Of a stretch of 64,000 nt of DNA, positions 59,601 through 64,000 are shown piece after piece. The translations under genes and the position numbers were made by a program. The notes below the pieces were generated by a model. The model worked only from the letters and a program-made list of their open reading frames with translations. It was not told the origin of the DNA and did not search any database. Location of the stretch: positions 372,001 to 436,000 of the forward strand of contig JBFXCS010000003.1 of NCBI GenBank assembly GCA_050181915.1. Direction: 5' to 3'. Positions within the stretch are counted from its first letter, which is position 1; every line of letters begins with the position of its first letter. The DNA is from JBFXCS01 sp050181915 (GTDB taxonomy: Bacteria > Actinomycetota > Thermoleophilia > Miltoncostaeales > Miltoncostaeaceae).

Positions 59601-60320
59601 ATCACCTACGAGGACACCCAGATCCAGCCGCGCAAGGTGATCGCCTCGGCCGAGTGGTCCGGCATGGAGAGCCGCGAGCGCCGCTACTCGCCCTTCACGA
59701 TCAACATCGAGCGCGAGGTGCCCTTCCGCACCCTCACCGGGCGCCAGCACTTCTACGTGGACCACCCGTGGATGATCGAGTACGGCGAGGGCCTGCCGGC
59801 CTACCGGCCGCCGCTCAACCTGGCCCGCCATCTCGGTCCGCAGGGCATCGACGACGGCGTCGCCGAGGTGACGCTGCGCTACCTCACCCCGCACTCCAAG
59901 TGGTCGATCCACTCGACCTACCAGGACAACGAGCACATGCTCACGCTCTTTCGCGGCGGGCCGGTGATCTGGATGAGCCCGCTCGACGCCGACCGCATCG
60001 GCGTGCGAGACAACGACTGGGTGGAGGCCTACAACCGCAACGGCGTCGTGGCCTGCCGGGCCGTGGTCTCGCACCGCATCCCCGAGGGGACGTCGGTCAT
60101 GTACCACGCCCAGGACCGGCACATCAACGTGCCGCTCTCGGAGGTGTCGGGCACACGAGGGGGCACCCACAACTCGCTCACCAAGATCACGGTGAAGCCG
60201 ACCCACATGATCGGCGGCTACGCGCAGCTCTCGTGGGGCTTCAACTACTACGGGCCCACGGGGTCCCAGCGCGACGAGCTCACGGTCATCCGTCGCCGCC
60301 AGTCGGAGGTCGCGTACTGA
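56676..60320 (+). CDS. narG: respiratory nitrate reductase alpha subunit
   Basis: The 1214-residue protein is a full-length NarG. The [4Fe-4S] FS0 ligands are H-x3-C-x3-C in T-H-G-V-N-C-T-G-S-C near residue 52, with the fourth Cys in G-C-P-R-G near residue 92. The Mo-bis-MGD Asp lies in D-W-Y-A-D-L-P-P-A-S-P near residue 220, with Q-T-D-V-P-E-S-A-D-W-W and G-S-N-I-P-M-T-R-T-P-D-A-H. The C-terminal MopB domain has R-N-G-V-V and H-I-N-V-P. No twin-arginine signal is seen, consistent with cytoplasm-facing NarG. It reduces nitrate to nitrite. It overlaps narH by one base. Confidence 0.97.
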   Translation: MTLPSPRFFRRATSRPDGAWSALDGRRSRDWESTYRERWQHDRIVRSTHGVNCTGSCSWQVHVKQGIVTWETQQTDYPENGADVPDYEPRGCPRGASFSWYVYSPLRIRHPYVRGALLERYRAALATTGDPVDAWAAIVDDPEARRAYTSQRGKGGLARASWDEVADMVAAAHVHAIRKWGPDRVVGFSPIPAMSMASYAAGTRFFSLMGGVLTSFYDWYADLPPASPQVWGDQTDVPESADWWNATYLMMWGSNIPMTRTPDAHFMTEARYKGQKTVVVSPDYSDHTKFADHWLAAQPGTDGALALAMTHVILREFYVERETPYFADYARRFTDLPFLVRLKERDGAHVAGAFLTAADLGETSENAEAKTVVWDTVAAGPAVPNGSIGFRWGDEGAGRWNLDLEGVVPEISLIDAGESVAVDLPRFDVGDTEGGAVMRRGVPVRRVGGHLVTTVFDLLSAQLGVGRDGLPGDWPADYDDPEPYTPAWQEEITGVDAELVTRIAREFARNAERTNGRSMIVMGAGTNHWFHSDQIYRAMLSMVVLCGCQGVNGGGWAHYVGQEKVRPITGFSQVAFALDWNRPPRHQAATPFWYLATEQYRYEAFAADELASPLGDGILEGAHFADLYAKAARMGWLPAYPSFDRNPLDITAAAEAEGIPAADYVVRELKAGTLRFAAEDPGAPENFPRVLTLWRSNLFGSSSKGHEHFLKHLLGVTTSAIRGDESPPELRPKDVVWRDEAAEAKLDLLVTLDFRMNGSCLHSDVVLPAATWYEKHDISSTDLHPFVHAFSPAIGPPWETRTDWDIFVRLAESFSRLAERHLGVRTDLVAAPLLHDSPDELAQIGAPVGDWKLGECEPIPGVTMPKLIPVVRDYPALHAKMTALGPLVETAGTAWKGVSWTPDAEVQELGVRHGRVRGGPADGRPRMERADQACETILALSGTTNGRLAIESFKALEKRTGNALADLAEEHADFRITYEDTQIQPRKVIASAEWSGMESRERRYSPFTINIEREVPFRTLTGRQHFYVDHPWMIEYGEGLPAYRPPLNLARHLGPQGIDDGVAEVTLRYLTPHSKWSIHSTYQDNEHMLTLFRGGPVIWMSPLDADRIGVRDNDWVEAYNRNGVVACRAVVSHRIPEGTSVMYHAQDRHINVPLSEVSGTRGGTHNSLTKITVKPTHMIGGYAQLSWGFNYYGPTGSQRDELTVIRRRQSEVAY

Positions 60321-61957
60321 TGCGTGTCCGAGCCCAGGTGGGCATGGTGATGAACCTCGACAAGTGCATCGGGTGCCACACCTGCAGCGTCACCTGCAAG
60401 AACGTCTGGACCAACCGCGACGGCGCCGAGTACATGTGGTTCAACGACGTCGAGACCAAGCCCGGCGTCGGCTACCCCAAGCGCTGGGAGGACCAGGACG
60501 AGTGGAATGGCGGCTGGGAGCTCAGCCGCAAGGGCCGCCTCGAGCTGAGGAGCGGCTCGCGCTCCAAGCGCCTGTTCAACATCTTCTTCAATCCCGACCT
60601 GCCGTCGCTCGACGACTACTACGAGCCGTTCACCTTTGACTACGAGGCGCTGACCCGCGCGCCGGCCTCCGAGCACCAGCCCGTTGCGAGGCCGCTGTCG
60701 GCGATCACCGGAGAGCCCATGTCGATCGAGTGGGGGCCCAACTGGGAGGACGACCTCGCGGGCGCCCCCGAGCACGCGCCCGCCGATCCCAACCTGCGCG
60801 GTATCGAGGATGCCGTGAAGATGGAGTACGAGCGCGTGTTCATGATGTACCTGCCGCGCATCTGCGAGCACTGCCTCAACCCCTCGTGCGTCGCCTCGTG
60901 CCCGTCGGGCGCGATGTACAAGCGCGAGGAGGACGGCATCGTCCTCGTCGATCAGGAGGCCTGCCGGGGCTGGCGCATGTGCGTCTCCAACTGCCCCTAC
61001 AAGAAGGTCTACTTCAACTGGCAGAGCGGCAAGGCCGAGAAGTGCACCCTGTGCTACCCGCGCATCGAGGCGGGCATGCCGACCATCTGCGCCGAGACCT
61101 GCGTGGGCCGCATCCGCTACGTCGGCGTCGTCCTCTACGACGCCGACCGGGTGGAGGAGGCGGCCTCGGTCGAGGACCCGAAGGACCTGCTCGACGCGCA
61201 GCTTTCCGTCTTCCTCGATCCGGAGGACCCGCAGGTGCGCCGTCAGGCCGAGATCGACGGCATCCCCGACGACTGGATGGATGCCGCCCGGCGCTCGCCG
61301 GTCTACGCCCTGGCGATGCGCCACCGGGTCGCCCTGCCGCTGCACCCCGAGTACCGGACGCTGCCGATGGTCTGGTACGTGCCGCCCCTGTCGCCGGTGA
61401 TGGGGATGATCGAGGGCGAGGGCAGCACCGCCGACCCCGACGACGTCTTCCCGGCGATCGACCGCCTGCGCATTCCCGTGCGCTACCTGTCCAATCTGCT
61501 CGCCGCCGGTGACGACGAGGTCATCCGCCGGGTGCTCAAGCAGCTCGCCGCGATGCGCCGCTACATGCGCGAGCTCTCGCTCGGCGGTGAGGCCGACGCC
61601 TCGGTGCCGGCCTCGGTCGGCATGGGCGTCGGCGATATGGAGGACATGTACCGGCTGCTCGCGATCGCCAAGTACTCGGAGCGCTTCGTCATCCCGGCGG
61701 CGCACGCCGAGCTTGCCGGCACGCTCTCGGCGCAGCAGGGCGCGTGTGGGCTCGACTTCGCCGGCGGTCCGGGCGGGTGCGGTGCCAACGGGCGCGCCAC
61801 CCGCGCCGAGGAGGCCGGCGAGGCCTTCCACCTCGCGCCGCCGCCCCCGGCGCCCGAGCCGGTCGCGCGCGCCGTCGCTGCGTCGGAGGGCGCGTGCGGT
61901 GAGGGCTCCTGCGGGTGCGGCCACGGGGCGGCGATTCCGGCCCCGGGGGCGTCATGA
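60320..61957 (+). CDS. narH: respiratory nitrate reductase beta subunit
   Basis: The 545-residue protein has four cysteine clusters: C-I-G-C-H-T-C-S-V-T-C near residue 16; C-E-H-C-L-N-P-S-C-V-A-S-C-P near residue 180; C-R-G-W-R-M-C-V-S-N-C-P near residue 215, where Trp replaces a Cys to give the [3Fe-4S] cluster; and C-T-L-C-Y-P near residue 245. It passes electrons from NarI to NarG. A C-terminal extension past residue 475 is Cys-rich (G-A-C-G-L, G-G-C-G-A, A-C-G-E-G-S-C-G-C-G-H-G), which is unusual. It overlaps narJ by 4 bases. Confidence 0.97.
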   Translation: MRVRAQVGMVMNLDKCIGCHTCSVTCKNVWTNRDGAEYMWFNDVETKPGVGYPKRWEDQDEWNGGWELSRKGRLELRSGSRSKRLFNIFFNPDLPSLDDYYEPFTFDYEALTRAPASEHQPVARPLSAITGEPMSIEWGPNWEDDLAGAPEHAPADPNLRGIEDAVKMEYERVFMMYLPRICEHCLNPSCVASCPSGAMYKREEDGIVLVDQEACRGWRMCVSNCPYKKVYFNWQSGKAEKCTLCYPRIEAGMPTICAETCVGRIRYVGVVLYDADRVEEAASVEDPKDLLDAQLSVFLDPEDPQVRRQAEIDGIPDDWMDAARRSPVYALAMRHRVALPLHPEYRTLPMVWYVPPLSPVMGMIEGEGSTADPDDVFPAIDRLRIPVRYLSNLLAAGDDEVIRRVLKQLAAMRRYMRELSLGGEADASVPASVGMGVGDMEDMYRLLAIAKYSERFVIPAAHAELAGTLSAQQGACGLDFAGGPGGCGANGRATRAEEAGEAFHLAPPPPAPEPVARAVAASEGACGEGSCGCGHGAAIPAPGAS

Positions 61958-62604
61958 ACGTCTTCGCCCTGATCTCGATGGCCCTCCAGCACCCCGATGT
62001 CGAGATCATCGAGGCCCGCGCCGACGTTGCCCGCGCGGCCGACGCGCTGACGCCCTGTGCGGCGACCGAGGAGCTGCGGCGCTTCCTGTCGTGGTGGGCG
62101 GCCGAGCCACCCGACGCGCTGAGCCGCCGTTACGTCGAGACCTTCGACTTCTCCCGGCGAACGGCCCTCGACCTGACCTACTACACCCACGGCGACCGCC
62201 GCCAGCGCGGGCTGGCGCTGCTCGACCTGCGCCGGCGCTACGACGCGGCGGGGCTCGAGCTGGACGGCCCCGAGCTCTCGGACCACCTGCCGGTCGTGCT
62301 CGAGTTCGCGGCGCTCGACCCCGAGGCCGGCGGTGAGATCCTCGCTGACTTCCGGCCCGTGATCGAGCTCATCAGGCTGTCGCTGGAGCGCGCCGGGAGC
62401 CCGTACGCCACCCTGCTCTCGGCCCTCTGCCGCGCGCTCCCGGGGCTCAGCGAAGACGAGGCAGCGGAGCTGCGTCGGCTCGCCCTCGAGGGCCCGCCCG
62501 GCGAGACCGTGGGTCTCGAGCCCTTCGCCCCGCCCGAGGTGATGCCCGACCCGGTTCGCCCGGCCCCGGCCTGCTCCGCGGCGATGACGGGAGGCCTGCG
62601 ATGA
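61954..62604 (+). CDS. narJ: nitrate reductase assembly chaperone
   Basis: The 216-residue protein has the NarJ helical fold: A-L-I-S-M-A-L-Q-H-P-D near residue 5, Y-V-E-T-F-D-F-S-R-R-T-A-L-D-L-T-Y-Y near residue 62, G-D-R-R-Q-R-G-L-A-L near residue 84, and D-H-L-P-V-V-L-E-F-A near residue 110. It holds apo-NarGH for molybdenum cofactor insertion and is not part of the final enzyme. The ATG at 61954 overlaps narH and its end overlaps narI. Confidence 0.93.
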   Translation: MNVFALISMALQHPDVEIIEARADVARAADALTPCAATEELRRFLSWWAAEPPDALSRRYVETFDFSRRTALDLTYYTHGDRRQRGLALLDLRRRYDAAGLELDGPELSDHLPVVLEFAALDPEAGGEILADFRPVIELIRLSLERAGSPYATLLSALCRALPGLSEDEAAELRRLALEGPPGETVGLEPFAPPEVMPDPVRPAPACSAAMTGGLR

Positions 62605-63326
62605 GCCGGATCGACCTGCTGCTGTGGATCGTGCTGCCCTACTGCGCGATGACCGTGTTCGTGATCGGTCACATCTGGCGCTACCGCCAGGACCAGTTCG
62701 GCTGGACGACCCGCTCGACTCAGCTCCTCGAGAGCAGACGCCTGCGCCCCGCGGTGCTCCTGTTCCATCTCGGCTTCTTCGCCGTGCTCGGCGGCCACGT
62801 GCTCGGACTGCTGGTGCCGTCGTCGCTCACGGAGTCCGTCGGCGTCTCCGAGGACCTCTATCACGGGGTGTCGGTGACGGCCGGCACCCTCGCCGGCCTG
62901 ACCATGCTCGCGGGCTTCGTGCTGCTGCTCGCACGCCGCGAGACCGACGCGAGGGTGCGCGCCACCACGACCCGTACCGACCGGGTCACCTACCTGCTGC
63001 TCGGCGTGATGCTCGTCACGGGCATGTACGCGACGGTGGGCGAGAACCTGCTGCTCGGCGGCTACGACTATCGCGAGACGGTGGCTCCGTGGTTCCGCGG
63101 GCTGTTCACCCTCGACCCCGACACGTCGCTCATCGCCGGGGCGCCCCTCGTCTATCGCGTCCACGTCGTCGCGGCCTGGCTCCTCTACGCGCTCTGGCCG
63201 TTCAGCCGGCTCGTGCACGCGTGGAGCATCCCGCTGGGGTACCTCGGCCGCAGCAACATCCTGTACCGGTCCCGCCGGCCCACCGCGCTCGCCGACGAGC
63301 GCGCCCGGCCGCGCACCACCGTCTGA
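62601..63326 (+). CDS. narI: respiratory nitrate reductase gamma subunit (cytochrome b)
   Basis: The 241-residue protein has five membrane helices. Heme-ligand histidines sit in L-L-F-H-L-G-F-F near residue 56 and G-G-H-V-L-G near residue 66, and further on in V-Y-R-V-H-V-V-A-A-W-L-L near residue 190 and S-R-L-V-H-A-W-S-I-P near residue 205. These are the standard NarI positions for the two b hemes. It oxidises quinol and feeds NarH. The C-terminal R-x-x-I-L-Y segment is typical. Confidence 0.95.
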   Translation: MSRIDLLLWIVLPYCAMTVFVIGHIWRYRQDQFGWTTRSTQLLESRRLRPAVLLFHLGFFAVLGGHVLGLLVPSSLTESVGVSEDLYHGVSVTAGTLAGLTMLAGFVLLLARRETDARVRATTTRTDRVTYLLLGVMLVTGMYATVGENLLLGGYDYRETVAPWFRGLFTLDPDTSLIAGAPLVYRVHVVAAWLLYALWPFSRLVHAWSIPLGYLGRSNILYRSRRPTALADERARPRTTV

Positions 63327-63340
63327 AAAGGGGGGTCGCC

Positions 63341-64000
63341 GTGTCCACCTTCGAGCCCCGGGGGAACACCAGGGCGCTCGTCCTGGCCACCCTCGCGTTC
63401 ACGGTGTCGTTCTACGCGTGGAGCATGATGGGCCCGCTCGGACCGGACCTGCAGGACCTGCTCGATCTGTCGGAGGTCCAGCTCGCGGTCCTGATCTCGG
63501 TGCCCGTGCTGATGGGGTCCCTCATGCGCATCCCGCTCGGGCTGCTCACCGATCGCTATGGCGGGCGCCGCGTCTTCACGGCGCTCCTTGTCTTCACGTT
63601 GATCCCCCTGGCGGCGCTCGCGGTGTGGCACGAGTCCTTTTCTGCCGTCGTCCTGTTCGGGTTCTTCCTCGGCTTCGCCGGAGCCTCGTTCGCCATCGGC
63701 GTCCCGTTCGTCAGCCGCTGGTATCCGCGCGAGCGTCAGGGCATGGCGCTCGGCCTCTACGGCATCGGCATGGGCGGGACCGTGCTCGGCGGCCTGACCG
63801 CCCCCCGCATCGCGGACCGCTGGGGCATCGCCGCGCCCTTCGTGTTCGCCATGATCCTCGTGGGCGCGATGGCGATCGTCTTCTGGCTGCTCGCCCGCGA
63901 CGCCCCGGTCGAACGGCCGCCGTCCACGGGCGGGATGTTCTCCTCCCTGGGCGTCTTCCGCGAACAGCCCGCCGCCTGGGCGCCGACCTTCTACTACTTC
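63341..64000 (+). CDS. narK: nitrate/nitrite transporter NarK, N-terminal part (cut by window end)
   Basis: The GTG at 63341, after a GGGGGG ribosome-binding site, opens a major-facilitator protein that runs off the window after 220 residues. It shows six helices. G-L-L-T-D-R-Y-G-G-R-R lies after helix 2, and the NNP signature A-L-G-L-Y-G-I-G-M-G-G-T-V-L-G lies near residue 140. The latter corresponds to the nitrate signature G-x3-G-x-G-N-x-G of NarK, here with G for N. The start is F-T-V-S-F-Y-A-W-S-M-M-G-P-L. It moves nitrate in or nitrite out for NarGHI. Confidence 0.92.
   Translation, partial: MSTFEPRGNTRALVLATLAFTVSFYAWSMMGPLGPDLQDLLDLSEVQLAVLISVPVLMGSLMRIPLGLLTDRYGGRRVFTALLVFTLIPLAALAVWHESFSAVVLFGFFLGFAGASFAIGVPFVSRWYPRERQGMALGLYGIGMGGTVLGGLTAPRIADRWGIAAPFVFAMILVGAMAIVFWLLARDAPVERPPSTGGMFSSLGVFREQPAAWAPTFYYF

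Noticed and set aside
57123..60206. 1027-codon open frame on the minus strand opposite narG
   Set aside because: It is the antisense of narG and stays open because of GC-rich third positions; no protein family pattern, and narG has all its catalytic motifs.
1..64000. CRISPR array or cas genes
   Set aside because: No regularly spaced repeats with unique spacers and no Cas motifs were seen; the only tandem repeats are the 40-base and 34-base duplications and the 16-base IS end repeat.

Overview
The window is uniformly very GC-rich, uses many GTG starts, and packs genes into runs joined by 1-20 base overlaps. With an RskA-type anti-sigma factor, an MmyB-like regulator and a MobF relaxase, this points to a high-GC actinomycete-type bacterium, possibly of the Thermoleophilia; the placement is inference only. 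Its chemistry suggests a soil or sediment aerobe that can respire nitrogen oxides.

Left chromosomal part (1-25.8 kb). Small detoxification and redox genes dominate: NAD(P)HX epimerase, a Crp/Fnr regulator with two small zinc-binding proteins, and three FAD/disulfide oxidoreductases (2.7, 10.9 and 22.7 kb). There is also a MalT-like regulator, an NrtS-like nitrate/nitrite membrane protein, and an ECF sigma/anti-sigma pair divergent from a TlpA-CcdA-DUF3179 thiol redox set. These are followed by a radical SAM protein, a YnjBCD-like ABC importer, and a mercury-resistance-like cassette (MerR, thioredoxin-like protein, MerF-like membrane protein, FAD oxidoreductase). A scar at 16.3-16.8 kb mixes IS21-type terminal repeats with pieces of the mer-like cassette and of a radical SAM paralogue.

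Mobile element (about 26-46.2 kb). A minus-strand backbone encodes a MobF relaxase-helicase, ParB, a sigma-region-4-like protein, a receiver-less winged-helix protein, SSB and a double-HTH protein. It is followed by plus-strand cargo that reads as a defence island: a caspase-Ski2-like helicase fusion, a type I restriction-modification system (hsdM, hsdS and a broken hsdR), a YgjP-like metallopeptidase and a HEPN protein related to ApeA. hsdR is broken by an exact 40-base tandem duplication; removing one copy restores a 1009-residue frame. The right border carries the 3' half of a class II tRNA resembling tRNA-Ser(CGA), as expected of an attachment site. No integrase or type IV secretion genes are visible, so this is a mobilizable element or the remains of one.

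Right chromosomal part (46.5-64 kb). This is a nitrogen-oxide respiration region. It holds a Tat-exported copper nitrite reductase-like lipoprotein whose type 1 copper axial Met is replaced by Gln, two DUF2249 proteins, a DUF59 Fe-S assembly factor, a polytopic NnrS/heme-copper-like membrane protein, a CopD-like protein, a cupin with a SufR-like regulator, and narGHJI followed by narK (cut by the window end). A TTGT-N6-ACAA site upstream of the DUF2249 run suggests control by a Crp/Fnr-type regulator. Between 51.4 and 52 kb lie two gene remnants, one of them the C-terminus of a second MerR.
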